64,000 nucleotides of DNA, taken from the IMG/VR virus record IMGVR_UViG_3300046170_000162, positions 117,946 to 181,945 of that record, one strand, 5' to 3'. A model generated the notes under the pieces. It was not told the DNA's origin and searched no databases. It worked only from the letters and a program-made list of their open reading frames with translations. Made by a program: the position numbers and the translations under genes. This DNA comes from a virus. Shown in pieces: positions 50,801 to 56,212 of this stretch (position 1 is the first letter of the stretch; every line of letters begins with the position of its first letter).

Positions 50801-53609
50801 TCGAACCAAGTGATGCAACGTTTAGTTTGTCACCAGGAAGATAGTATGAACCATTGTCAGACAATACAGTGGATTCTGCATCAGCAATACCAAGAACACG
50901 TAGTTTACACTCAGTTTCAGTGCCACGGTTTACATAAACGAAGATGTCAGAGTAAACAATAGTACCAGCATCCCAATCTTCAACCACACCGTTCTTAGAA
51001 CGAGTACATTCGATGAACTGGTTTAGTGTTTTCTCTTTATACTGTACAACTTCATCGTCATTGATACGGATTGTACCGTTTCTTTCTGGCCAACCGATAG
51101 TAGAGTCAACTGTAATAATGGACTCAGTAGTAGAAAGTTCCTCAACAAGGAGTGTTCTGTATGGGATAGTAAAAGAACCCTGCAGTGTTTCCTCAGAAAT
51201 TGCAAGTTCATATACAGTACCAACACCAGTATCGATGGCAATAACGTTCTCAATCAGTGCAGATGCACCTTTTACACCAGTATCAACAGGATCAACATAC
51301 TGAATCAACTGTGAATCGAGTAGATTCTCAAGTGAACCTTCCAAAAGTTCTGCTCTGAGAACGGTATCTACGTTCCAAGTTGCAGCAGATGGTTTGATAA
51401 TCTCATCTTTAGGATAAGAAACATCAACATTTTCAGAGTAAAGTATCTTAAAGAGGTACTGTGTGGAGATTTTCGTACCTTTCGATGCGTAAAAATCACC
51501 AATAGTCTTAATAATCTGCGGAGCATTAACTTTATTGTAGTCAATTTCCGCGTTTGGAAGATATTGATTTACGAATCTTCTGTATAATTCCTTAGCAAAA
51601 AGATTATCTAGATTACTAATAGTGCTTCCAACAGCGTGAGAAGACTGTTGTAGATCGGATTCTTTGCTGTATATCTGATGACCTGCTTGGTCAAAGGAAG
51701 TAACGGCAGATACTCCGCGTTTTACGTTGACGAATGCTGATGGTTCGTATCCTACTCCAGAACTATGGATAGTAAAACCTGTAATCTCTCCAAAACCAAC
51801 GTCACAAGACGCTTCTGGTGCAGGAGGAGCAGCGATAAAGACCTTAGGAGGTTCTGTATCAGAGTATCCAGTACCAAAGTCAGTGATATTAATGTCAGTG
51901 ATTTCACCGTTGAAGATGGTAGCAACTGCTGTTGCACCAGTACCACCAATAGGTTGATTGTTAGAATCCTTTCTATTATCAACGATATACACAGATGGAG
52001 CATCGGTATAACCCTTACCACCTGTCAATAGTTCAATATTAGTAACTCTACCACCAGTACAAGATACATCAAGGATCTGTGCACCAACAGGGTCAATAAT
52101 CTTTGCCCTGATGTTACCTTCATATCCTTGACCTGAAGAAATAAGATTAATGCTTGTTACTCTACCGTCAGCATCAAGAATTGCCTGAGCAGTTGCATTA
52201 ATAGCATTATCTCCAGTAGGAGGATCCATATACACCAAAGGTGCAGTTGTGTATCCTGAACCATTGTCTACGACTGAGATTGATCCTGCAACGATTGATC
52301 CGTTTTCGACTGTAGGATTGGTGCAAGTAGCACCACCAGGATTAACAAACTTAATTGAAGGAATGCGGTCATATCCACTTCCTGAAGAAGTAACACGCAG
52401 TTCTGTAACACCTTCGATTTCATCAGATACAATTGCTGTAATAGTTGCTCTACTGCCTTCTGCATCAGAAGGTGCATCCACAATTACCACAGGAGGATTG
52501 TTAGATGAATAACCTTGACCAGCAAATAGAAGTTGAGTGTTCTTGATACCATTTACAAGTGCTTCGGCAGTAGCACCAGAACCAGGACCTTTATTTGACT
52601 GAATAGTGATCTTGGGAGCAAAACTTACTCTGTAACCACTACCACCATTTCTAACAAGGATGTCATTAACTGATGCATTTACGATTTGGGAGACTGCTGA
52701 CGCACCTGAACCAAATTCAGGAGCAATCAGTTCAACAGATCTTACGTCAATTGTAGCATTTTGTGAAACAGGTTGCTTGAAGATGATCTTATCTTCAAAA
52801 ATTGTGAATTCTTCGAACGGTCTCTTCTCTGTTCTGTTGACAACAACGATCGCTGCCACAGTAGAAAGAGGACTGTATGCTTGAGTGTTGAGTTTTAGTG
52901 CAAACTCAGTAGCATCAACAGCAACTGTAATGGTGTCCAGAGAACGGACTGGAACGCTTGTGTAACCAATCAGATAACGAATGGTATTGACTGCACCTGT
53001 CAACACCCCTGTAGTCGGTGCTGGAGGGTTTACAAAGCGTATCTTGTCTCCTTCAACGAAGTAATCCCTGTCAGGGAACATAAAATCGTTATTTACGATC
53101 ACCAAAAGGTGATTTGAAGACTGAGGTGAAACTGGTTTACCTAACTGTCTTAAATTAAATTCTGTCTTTGCACTATCAAACTGAGTATTGATAGGTTCAA
53201 ATTCTTGTACTTTTCTATCAAATTCTTGTTTATTGACCCCTGGAGTGAAAACAATGTCAGGAGAATGTGTTACAGACTCGTAATATAGAACTTCATTGTC
53301 AATTTTTATAGTACCATCTTTCTCTAAGAAGTAGTTTACATTCTCAGCAATAATTTTATTCTCTGTAGCATCAACCGCTTCTAGTACAGCAGATTCAGAC
53401 GACAAGAAATTTGGATCGAATTCACCCGACCCAATGTCAACATATGAAAGTATATTGTTTAAAATGTCGTAAGGACGACCTGATTTCTCCTGCGACTTGT
53501 AGTATTCTGTCAACAAGTTCACGAACTGGTCGTGATCCTCCTTGATAAACGCAGGAATCTGACTACTCAGTCTTTGAGAGACCTTAATTGCTGTGTTGTG
53601 TGCAACCAT
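32829..53609 (-). CDS. Giant 6926-residue modular virion protein at the gene 7 position
   Basis: One uninterrupted frame, estimated at about 0.74 MDa. The N-terminus (VSQRLSSQIPAFIKEDHDQF) is conserved in cyanophage tail proteins. By rough residue: GSGY beta repeats 320-630 and 1140-1345; YHYH domain (FDGNPIYGPYGY) 1375-1555; beta-propeller-like repeats 1850-2230; LamG-like domain 2260-2440; a module shared with gp8 near 3050-3130; six helical modules 3930-5170 interrupted by a second LamG-like domain 4375-4530; five FTC-D-H-YPR repeats 5200-5595; HTFVSA repeats 5605-5740; Ig-like domain 6825-6910. It lies between gp6 and gp8, where T4 has gene 7 (1032 residues). Probably a baseplate/fiber scaffold. 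No signal peptide or catalytic motif seen. Confidence 0.9.
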   Translation of the reverse strand: MVAHNTAIKVSQRLSSQIPAFIKEDHDQFVNLLTEYYKSQEKSGRPYDILNNILSYVDIGSGEFDPNFLSSESAVLEAVDATENKIIAENVNYFLEKDGTIKIDNEVLYYESVTHSPDIVFTPGVNKQEFDRKVQEFEPINTQFDSAKTEFNLRQLGKPVSPQSSNHLLVIVNNDFMFPDRDYFVEGDKIRFVNPPAPTTGVLTGAVNTIRYLIGYTSVPVRSLDTITVAVDATEFALKLNTQAYSPLSTVAAIVVVNRTEKRPFEEFTIFEDKIIFKQPVSQNATIDVRSVELIAPEFGSGASAVSQIVNASVNDILVRNGGSGYRVSFAPKITIQSNKGPGSGATAEALVNGIKNTQLLFAGQGYSSNNPPVVIVDAPSDAEGSRATITAIVSDEIEGVTELRVTSSGSGYDRIPSIKFVNPGGATCTNPTVENGSIVAGSISVVDNGSGYTTAPLVYMDPPTGDNAINATAQAILDADGRVTSINLISSGQGYEGNIRAKIIDPVGAQILDVSCTGGRVTNIELLTGGKGYTDAPSVYIVDNRKDSNNQPIGGTGATAVATIFNGEITDINITDFGTGYSDTEPPKVFIAAPPAPEASCDVGFGEITGFTIHSSGVGYEPSAFVNVKRGVSAVTSFDQAGHQIYSKESDLQQSSHAVGSTISNLDNLFAKELYRRFVNQYLPNAEIDYNKVNAPQIIKTIGDFYASKGTKISTQYLFKILYSENVDVSYPKDEIIKPSAATWNVDTVLRAELLEGSLENLLDSQLIQYVDPVDTGVKGASALIENVIAIDTGVGTVYELAISEETLQGSFTIPYRTLLVEELSTTESIITVDSTIGWPERNGTIRINDDEVVQYKEKTLNQFIECTRSKNGVVEDWDAGTIVYSDIFVYVNRGTETECKLRVLGIADAESTVLSDNGSYYLPGDKLNVASLGSTSNDQRVTSWLYNVKKLINIANIVPGGLNNQTATVTCSNNHGLLVGDTVTIYGANPTVFNGTFFVTSRISNTLFEYNIPAPAPNSPQGNILLSVDLNKGKSPEEGISVAIRDFTTNVQNTFFNDQYAYIASSGIPNYQVGPFLGSALLPGNQRKLIRIPRVINTISRRTDTSFGPIGAWVNGVSTWSYKSQTKIKFGGLTGITIDNPGTGYDAANPPVIEINGGGGSGASASVVVNGALSEISVSSGGTGYTSSPLVSIVGGGGFGATATAVITNGIVSKILVETPGQGYTSQPDVSISGGGGTGCTATAQVRGPIQSVSIDNTGSTYTASPTIKLNSGEGAVAQSIIINGRIVSIAIIAAGRGYTTAPEIVINGDGYGAIARATIGTVGEDRGKVIGVTVINRGIGYTTGNTTIRLGAVGELAAFTATVFEWTRNLQDELGANFDTARGYVFAGYNTQYGGEYAHLSDPKQLRYVLGDNVFKNQSTQQLQELSTGYQHSPILGWAFDGNPIYGPYGYIDATDQSSGVRRIRSSYRIKPVLLYDVDTNPTPIRADGPLLSNYIAGSFIDDYEYVFQEGDLDQYNGRFCKTPQFPEGVYAYFVAIDATDAGNPIFPYICGPQLYSSPDEWNFSQDAVQTNIPADVVRFRDPYEDVDIDIDRTPNQATDTLVTELGEDLIFEIEDTNRDGLINNLEDTTPIQITEEPVLQLFDYYPKVSTRSVVDIDIETTTKFEDAKVDGFVVENPGISYKVNDKLYFDNEGTDGFGASAKVEAVKGLDIAGFNSYISNDRPYGRITTATEHELRVDDQIIINSTPILDDTNKTFRVKVIDGVERVTVDQEGLGYSEDIPPTYEIITDSGQDFNIDINRDEGGAVRTVSIINSGSGYSETNPPQIRVSHPQRFKKATYFLAFLEEAGSTLTINDIKVADDRTFYVCGKTTVVGGDTAGVLAKFNSDGRLLWKRTLIPTVPATDDKSLQWKSLHIENSNPHNIYVVGETVPNISNLTHNPDIVVAKYQSGFDNANNPDGLIQWQRDIAGISGSTRRDYASNIRLDQDGRVMIAGHTDSNSTAPDDMWVALMDIDGSVMEKRKIASAAASEHLHQIEWRTNDTFLFCGISDPAGAANIIIGETYYDTATIEVQWSKQIESGAYQFADPTFAIDEYGSVYVTATAIDTNAKNYGVLYAKFDNADYTQVATAKIYVPTGTYTSIKNAGVTFDVFGNIDLSAVVERDFNAVQSISVKISWNTSSVLSAAEVSETNGIGYHATCVANDNSGDTLIAGNKVEADQLAIFNWNTADNIFDETYNDTLRTGTNKQWAATGNAVIDNTKFYNGASSLKLDASNSMLLQYGTTADISVEWTMEGWFALGNTQYAAQASNPEFFGIVSQLSQEVKVGVDGTSGSANFGKIFLDLNGSTSYSTGTTFWTTFNSEAWVHVAISKQRPGVGSYIYRIYINGVEAHSVNSATVDVNMMQATLGPISTPSSTNNWIGWIDNFVVTPSAKYIDAFTAGLVTGTNSVDKAFIYKIDKDKTKLGSFTLNDVETGHTINVAASSSYTFNTQSVAVNPWLIGPAGIQILDYSDVVSTHVPGVYTVTSTDQSYATRTATIPTQGGKKLLLTTKVIPKFYIRDAKYSTIDLVKTLTFNQNATFTKGSILQQYSVIGGNDVVSAYGTVVEVGTSSCKIGKIIGTFDTSKLLKSTVGDVNEMDKEFTVLTTTPVWEENQNYTVGDVVYSNGKIYTSGTTATAGAVAPVHTSGTVSDGNINWAFTSTAGSFQVDLANSVHGSGTLAAFASWKPFNSADYTIRIQQIYADSTFIKGDTIDADAVNLTFAVDATGKIATFGGLVGVKQFNLQAKLNKDVVPSQALTNTDLVYCSATSRHNYEVNDIIFTERFATNEYNGSFFVEEIFTSRDFTFRIRSTAVQDPTFSGTGSSVSNINIYAKHPKFLFVRGHQYLFDLDDPSNLGYFLSFSRDNQYKLEYPFINIIREGTPGFTDDDSPTPLVKFIINEDITNISYYFDPSRTSADNSPVGEGSFIDVIQSPYAGTFTISNVSSDGLEFDFPLLVEPEKSNAPVGNNEFGLPRSIYSTTSIKAIGPISTIKLVNPGGFYQKLPIVTDIASNREIEKVRITNGGTEYVNGVYYNVPISGDGEGASCNITVTDDGDFTGVITSVVLTSAGKGYTTASIDIDSISGILGPLLAGSGGILDVVIPSEGSGASVFLQGKSIGRIKKLKNNEFGFGYSHDYTLRPEITFPVNLQLFNTAILAEIKITNPGSGYTSTPAVVISGGGGSGAAAEAIVKNNRLSEVIIKDPGAGYSSEPSVTLKSEFNYVVNIDLGYLQFNFPHGITTGAEIQLRAEDLGSTVGILPKPSSAGLVSLSSTQTYYAIAGEANGLESDQLRISLTKLDAESGSYITFLTQGEGRQILLTEVFGGQATAIVETSRFLEGELVYQGSSLELASATGYVSTNQGWQIGPRILKLENYDGVWTPGERVTGEVSRASGLIDNLSIARGTLNIDSLTNTPGQFIDDVGKPSEIVQKIQDSYFYQNFSYVIKSETPINQWRKPVLETNHPVGFNLFGELSITGGKDISGRKVVSDLVKEVNINAFTNINQITSFANAQPIYTQFNNTEVLFRQKRLTNSEEILTSIVKKIDNISEDFDGIRTQFPLNVEGGSITATEDQMFVLLNGVAQAPGDSFSTAGPSIVFSEPPKAPSRIKFRNITFTQLLITRVQFSELGGIFPLVGNRVRGIISEATGIVVDSGTDYIDLLNIENGPSGGFQEGEFILNSATGFNSRIGDSGEGTGGIFPVSSKTIFEQGERVTNLSGKFAIIEENNLDEGNINTSLVVSRTSGTSKFETGEFEIKFNDIIYSARSNIAATVSAISPYQDEISNQIIDTVDLSPSSSFFALVFQRVPSITFPNVILDDIGETVINPTELYDPETTNNQDFLDFEAVRNQEIRYDSLTGNDFAPGTNIRLKKIYFGNSSIRTVHDTRANNAAEAIVKNNRFIAEEAVGRMLAFYPSFTIPTGSANCEDDIVDMLNLIAWQLEHDGNSEVWDAANFYVQNNTVYHVGGQEAQTVYAMNAARDLANQCINMVNITTEHTTLSQWKDLTITPEYEVVSNSHGDARTLLLANKWYIAYEALHYAKTQNPGYNVSGGDEHCLSDIVDVIEALAYNVAHGGNDFIWEATDRILHYGVTSGDRDTIVNSFTKAKAMSLDIMRNIAVTKVGSHGWNQVTISITADTASPTCQAVAAAITTLMDILITNLGTTASPGTRAAFQAAVTSTAPQADYSQGRTTIPNVNACVAQTSAVANFFKIVTDTLQDPTGANPATYQWSISNVPRIAPAYTFTEGETIRSIKHSYKDKSSGGFFNFGQTLKGISSGAVAEIIGTNAGSKWAYTKGVTGAFTTAEYITNSTITYNNVTVDKLNPGTGTGSLDFSGTSSRINHASNAAFAFGTGDYTIEMWIYPTTVSGTQRLIDFRTASSSSAGSIFLQGTSLKFGIATTDHITAAGAIPNANQWYHIAISRASNVTKLFVAGQQVGSDYTDASDYGNSPISVGASWNNGETFTGNMDNLIIRKGTASYSSGFIPPTVYDFRALDISFGFNGEAPFPIELSAVYATYEQTIISSANADGVELWREEIMTEEVDVSRDAYRDCGDIIYKNRYWIAEEAVGRMKAKYPAFNIPGDTGTSTQGTDKCIRDTHSFIIPAIIDDLKLGGNYHTIVAGRGYLEGSGALKHINGELLQSIYTWREVGKICNDIITKDATDLTGEYTNRIRVPNYFASPAASTITGFISDLIDNMLEVMSPTGHRFRDGADLLYFNRGVIADEAVSMMEQEWNVMVNFIQIDKIDIPSREKCVRDIRDHIVPAVAGDLITGGNSNIQGMIDSYLDSQSNINYIEHELLAMLDALEHVKFLANKALQNLLVGRNENIANIVGTTPNTIDDFYQLQYSDLTAYRKEYDATVNYDLTGSVITESTFYPPDPKIFQGSHRALDSANIIERNARTIAAEAVDIVTKTSAFKHYNFRVPGGKVHCEDDIVDFINSVAHDLRFSSNSEVYDAAALYLNTDMGLSHVTGQSQETIYAYKMARDMSVLAIRNKLGFTPFEDVSAGGGGGNAIGGGVPRGDYDSNATTNKDYDAGNEILNNMRFIASTAVGRGYAQYPNLTFGGYGYQSCIDDVIDILEAMAWNLKHGGNNKVWYATEFYITDANAIQHINSQATEVKYIFEQARDIAIEVMRQQLVNVNGYTEGYPQYDNGITIDSSSSTTGQLTPTNATYNAATGDLVLTKTGHGLVTGDAVQIATYALKFTCDFDSNQSEHTYPRPLDPSNGALLPVTSSNSSTFTVNVGTTSNVNYDVTNAIYNETTGDMFLDIGSNTLDVGRHVKLPDNAVTFTCTKDGNATNHSYPRATDYASGKSLTVLEIGDSEFTATNAAYVPATGVLTLTVPNHGFANGDNVQIVSNSLNFTCDMDNNYTVHSYPRVSDPAANKYLPIGNVATNTFTVNVGTTGTVNFTPSNVAYNPVTGLMILTLGNGHGLVTGSHLKIQPNSLTFTCEEDDNATNHSYPRTTTTTHTVTDAAYNGTSGIMTLTIPQHGFSNGDQIKIADNGVTFTCAQDGDGSNHAYPRSSDPASGSWLEISNVTANTFKVQVLLSDGIPSTNVTAHTFVSATSGGVTWKKDRAYDVPLEVTAATATTVTVNVLASGRTPSTNTTSHTFVSATPNAISAGGNYTHTFTSAVANGIKFKNGRIKVNVNPSPSSEQYPHTFVSAVSNAVQGGGNYNHTFVSSTTNSISWITGGGGATRCATQASAITTLMGITVDLFNSGTSNPQNYIDGISRTLPGEWPLTGERAAVRDLTITYDQAGSGACNVESSTISSLFDIVIGIVKDAAAGNGSYFTNQGISRNAPVLNNTLLFGGGVCYNVTSASNILFDLLEDTLGSAPEMYRQASRILSINDLYINREAYYKTVNQYSGYTGDQTFGDIIRKAYIYDLLTDSNAKTIELINTWFDAEGNFVAFPNIFRTYLIFHATATTDMITHILSGTAPEPGTYNFEPLYKDREMRPTMTAVHKIQQLWHLVYTALAESKLPTVYLKQTIDVGVDVNSDGSISKNNHPFEAYDRVNYTVLGTNIVELDRESYYIHPDTTSSKIYLAEYIDGDKLTSLTPGLPGEIHTLAIARETGINRIPTTYGDRIIPTPTSGGIEPADIFYGTSSGAYAEVIRIQDNLAAVNYKVKYLPITVTSSGTPFTNGEMIVKTGASANTGKIIATDNSTYIKVEMTGGDFIASDNIEGITTGATATVNAGIHDRALVNFKQGEFIATDILYSKEDTGKANALIVRNNDGSLVDNQSGRITYDIETVVGEFAPNDVIYGSVTDQIIEVEAFTLLPGFGEYIHSTEITSFVYAGLITDTGVTDTFQVGDVLQLQNSGQSVGHTFVVTEHDLDNNTIFLANETGRFVSIGDNLSSIANDSAYQLAKIPPGSNFPSVYTSGITQVNITTTSAYGKIEKIQQIGLRLIIHLGDTSGTFLKNAQIIGDAGFRAACSVAKTLRGRVKRFFRGFDGVQQNFKLTQENGTAYFPDPAGHMMIFVNGILQPPGGNNAYTAFSDNIQFTEAPAVGSTFHGVYVGKLRQLDDISFDFDSLRNSFNLKLGGVFYSLTLTDGVQSNTILPENNIICQLNGVIQEPGIGFEIVGSRIIFSEVPRAGSTFVAFSYIGSDVDVIAATVVPPIESGDILQIEGEDETREVALIESSNSLITFEYSGAVKGRNGDALAIIEKGRVTEAILTNSGDGYDSRPNVDVISSSGFGARIKALVGLARVDVKNAGQGYAQPTINVNTTVPDNFFAPSGVGVNGGIDIYDPNYVPPGQDQAQGEQAIVIESQPVNTTVNQGQVASFTVIASTNPAGGSITYQWQKKNYGESDWNNVNGATSPTFTSPATTQADGGDEFRCGLTAAGATPTLSNAAILTINIGATTVDNFTPDQIFDDN
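36400..36800 (-). repeat. HTFVSA short repeats in the giant gene
   Basis: At least six units containing HTFVSA or HTFTSA separated by Asn/Gly-rich turns (GGNYTHTF, GGGNYNHTF). They follow directly on the FTC repeats and share the strand pattern of those repeats' ends, as if derived from partial copies of them. Confidence 0.7.
36830..38010 (-). repeat. Five tandem FTC-D-H-YPR repeats in the giant gene
   Basis: Five units of about 75-85 residues, each with a beta segment (YNPVTGLMILTL), a GLVTGDAVQI-like turn and the signature FTCxxDxNxxxHxYPR. The invariant Cys, Asp and His are unusual in an otherwise aliphatic protein and could form a metal site or disulfides. Confidence 0.8.
38110..41830 (-). 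repeat. Six dispersed helical modules in the giant gene
   Basis: Six homologous segments of about 60-70 residues, e.g. NNRFIAEEAVGRMLAFYPSF, followed by a conserved Cys, DDIVD-like acidic helix and GGN or DGNSEVWDA. Copies are at about 41830, 41400, 39810, 39330, 38790 and 38360. All are predicted helical, in contrast with the beta-rich remainder. Confidence 0.78.
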
Positions 53610-53626
53610 TTTTTCGTATTACGGTC

Positions 53627-55705
53627 TTAGAAACAGGAGTTAAACTCGGGAAGTTCAAATACTGTTGTTGGATAATCAATGATATTTAGTGGAGTTCCGT
53701 CAAAGTTAATTGCAGTAAAGTCATATGGATCAAATGCTCCAATGTTACTGCCATCAATTGTGTAATCAACTGTTGTGACAATCGGGTTAAAGATTGATGG
53801 GTCAACACCAGAACCAATGTTGATATTTGGTGATTTTGGAATCACAGTAACTGGAATACGATTTGTTCCGTCAGGAGTAGAATGTACATCTACAGGACCG
53901 ACACAAACGATTCCATTCTTGTAATCTACAGTTCCCACTGAAGATTGAAGTGTAACTTCTTTTTCATCCTGTTTTGTAACCATAATGAGGTTGCCATAAC
54001 CGTCATCACGGATATTTACAGGTAAAAGTGCCGAAGTATCATTATCAATGAACGATGTTGATGAAATTGAGTTGGAATCTGTACCTTGAATGGCAATAAG
54101 GTTCTCTGTGTATCCAGTAGCATAGAATGTGCCAGTTTTTACACTGGAATACTTGGGTAAACAAGTTCCGTCACCACCACCATTACCTTTAGTTCCTCCA
54201 GAGAGGTCATTGGGATTCTCAATCTCATTTTCAAAGTCAACACACTTGGAGAATGTTTGACCAAATTCAAATCCATCAATGTTCATACCAAGTGTCATAT
54301 GAGTGATGTTACCGCTAATAGCAGGATCTGAATCATCAATCATTCTCTGATAAGCAGAGATGTCAATACGACCACTGAATCTGGATGAAGAACCCTGCTG
54401 ATTGTACTGATCTACAGATCCAAGGATAGTTGTTGCAACTTCGTTGTTAGACAGGTTAGTCTTAGTGCCATCAAAGAACGCCCAAGTCTTAGGTCTGATA
54501 TAAAGTGAAATAGGATCAATAATTACTGGTTCAATAGCAGCAATCGCATATTTCTGTAAATCATTCTTGATACGCTTCTTCGTAGTGGTGTTTAGTGCAG
54601 CACCAGACTTAGTACGGATAGCAACGTACACCTTTCCGTACACAGGAGGATTAAGACGCTCTCCACCATATGCAGTCACTGATCTTGCAGGAGGATATAC
54701 TTTCTTAGTGATATATTCGTAATCAGACTCAGTAACTGCTCTATTCTGACTGTTAAACGCCCTAGGAGCGTTGTATTTGATGGATAGGGTATTCTCTAAC
54801 GCTTCACCGTCTTGAGACCCGTCTATGGTCACCAGAGAGATGCCTGCATTGTTGATAAAACGCCCTTCACTGTCCTGAACTCTACCAATGAAGTTAAATC
54901 GCTTACATCCGTTTGCATCAGGACCATCAGTGCGAATATACTTCATACGGATGACTTCACCAGAAATCAACCTACGACAAATAACACCATCACCAAAGAT
55001 GACGTTATAACGTAGATCATCAGTCTCTTCTAAGAAATAACCACGAGTTGTACCGTCTACATCAACAATATTCTGTACAAGATTGTAAGTATCGATTTCT
55101 GTTGACTGTGCATTAGGAGAAATTGACACAAACAGCAAAGAAGTATCAACACTCTCTGCAGGAACTAGGTATTCTCTTTTGTTAACGTCATCAACTGTGT
55201 AAGAGAACTCAAGAGTGTTTCCTTGATAGATGATAACCTTATCAAACGTCGCAACACCATCAGATTGATTAACAGTTGCTCTGATCTCGTTAGGGAGAGT
55301 GAACGTGAATGGATCACCATTAGTAGTAGATACAAAAACATCTCCTGCTTGGAGAGAGACTTGCGTCGGATATGAGGTACCATCACCAAGTGCTGCGGTT
55401 TGAACACTGAATCTAACACACGCTTTACTTGCTTTGATTGATCTTGGGGTATAGTTTAGTTGCTTTGCGACCTTGACAACGTTGTCTCTAACAGTTGCAC
55501 TCTCAAGGAACGCCTCATTCATCGCCATATTAGCGTTGAAGGCAGCATAGTATGTGTTATATGATAATACGTCCAATAGATATGACGCAGAACTACCATC
55601 AAAGTCATAGTCCGTGAACTCGTTTCTCGTTCGCAGATATGATCTAATAGATTCTCTGATTTCTGTAAAATCTAATGAGGTTAAATTTGAGGGAATTGCT
55701 GCCAT
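53627..55705 (-). CDS. 6: Baseplate wedge protein gp6
   Basis: 692 residues (T4 gp6: 660). Forms the ring that joins the wedges of the baseplate and triggers sheath contraction. The N-terminus (IPSNLTSLDFTEIRESIRSY, DVLSYNTYYAAFNANMAMNE) and the core (YNVIFGDGVICRRLISGEVI, SDYEYITKKVYPPARSVTAY) are gp6 family motifs. It follows gp25 by two bases, as in many T4-like phages, and is followed by the giant gene after 17 bases. Confidence 0.95.
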   Translation of the reverse strand: MAAIPSNLTSLDFTEIRESIRSYLRTRNEFTDYDFDGSSASYLLDVLSYNTYYAAFNANMAMNEAFLESATVRDNVVKVAKQLNYTPRSIKASKACVRFSVQTAALGDGTSYPTQVSLQAGDVFVSTTNGDPFTFTLPNEIRATVNQSDGVATFDKVIIYQGNTLEFSYTVDDVNKREYLVPAESVDTSLLFVSISPNAQSTEIDTYNLVQNIVDVDGTTRGYFLEETDDLRYNVIFGDGVICRRLISGEVIRMKYIRTDGPDANGCKRFNFIGRVQDSEGRFINNAGISLVTIDGSQDGEALENTLSIKYNAPRAFNSQNRAVTESDYEYITKKVYPPARSVTAYGGERLNPPVYGKVYVAIRTKSGAALNTTTKKRIKNDLQKYAIAAIEPVIIDPISLYIRPKTWAFFDGTKTNLSNNEVATTILGSVDQYNQQGSSSRFSGRIDISAYQRMIDDSDPAISGNITHMTLGMNIDGFEFGQTFSKCVDFENEIENPNDLSGGTKGNGGGDGTCLPKYSSVKTGTFYATGYTENLIAIQGTDSNSISSTSFIDNDTSALLPVNIRDDGYGNLIMVTKQDEKEVTLQSSVGTVDYKNGIVCVGPVDVHSTPDGTNRIPVTVIPKSPNINIGSGVDPSIFNPIVTTVDYTIDGSNIGAFDPYDFTAINFDGTPLNIIDYPTTVFELPEFNSCF
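53683..53689 (-). promoter_or_regulatory. Candidate late promoter (CTAAATA) of the giant gene
   Basis: CTAAATATC on the minus strand inside the gp6 3' end, 74 bases before the giant gene's ATG. It also encodes residues of gp6, so chance occurrence cannot be excluded. Confidence 0.45.
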
Positions 55706-55707
55706 TT

Positions 55708-56115
55708 TTACGCCTTCTCTAAGAGGAAGTCAATAGTTTGAACTAGTTGTTCACCGATGATTGTGTAATCAATCTCAACTTGTAGTTCATTGTCGTTATC
55801 AACATTACAACGAACATCATTAACTATCACTCTTGGTTCTAAACGCTTTAGGGTATTCCTAATTTCGTCATTTAGACCTTCAATCATAAAAATATCGAAG
55901 TTCTCAAACAACATTGATCTAACACGAGAACCTGTGGTTGGTTGGAACGGTCTTTCACCGAACTCTGTCAACAACAGGTTCTTCATAGATTGTTTGATTG
56001 CGTTCTCGTTCTTAACCACAGAAAAATCTTCAGTATTGGGATTTGATTTCATCCCAATACCTAAATCTCTAAACTGTCTGCTTAGATTCCTGTCTGCTTT
56101 GAACCTGTACGCCAC
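55708..56115 (-). CDS. 25: Baseplate wedge protein gp25 (lysozyme-like fold)
   Basis: 135 residues, the size of T4 gp25 (132). The motifs SRQFRDLGIGMKSNPNTEDF, KNENAIKQSMKNLLLTEFGE and RPFQPTTGSRVRSMLFENFD match the conserved gp25/TssE core that initiates sheath assembly with gp6 and gp53. It overlaps the end of a small upstream gene and has a GATAAATA late promoter motif at 56136. Confidence 0.96.
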   Translation of the reverse strand: MAYRFKADRNLSRQFRDLGIGMKSNPNTEDFSVVKNENAIKQSMKNLLLTEFGERPFQPTTGSRVRSMLFENFDIFMIEGLNDEIRNTLKRLEPRVIVNDVRCNVDNDNELQVEIDYTIIGEQLVQTIDFLLEKA

Positions 56116-56212
56116 GATCTGATACTTGTTTTAAGTATTTATCAGCTCTAGGATCAGTTACTAAACATCTGCCCGATCGGATGAACCAATCTGCTTGATC
56201 AACCTTAACCAT
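56069..56212 (-). CDS. Small conserved protein upstream of gp25 (47 aa)
   Basis: Starts MVKVDQADWFIRSGRCLVTD and ends with a Gln-rich tail. The ATG at 56212 has GGAG eight bases upstream; a GTG 16 codons earlier is less likely. It overlaps the gp25 start by 47 bases. Mixed charge, no membrane segment. I recognise the type from cyanophages, but no function is known. Confidence 0.7.
   Translation of the reverse strand: MVKVDQADWFIRSGRCLVTDPRADKYLKQVSDRGVQVQSRQESKQTV
56136..56143 (-). promoter_or_regulatory. Late promoter (GATAAATA) of gp25
   Basis: GATAAATA on the minus strand, 21 bases upstream of the gp25 ATG at 56115, inside the preceding small gene. Confidence 0.6.
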
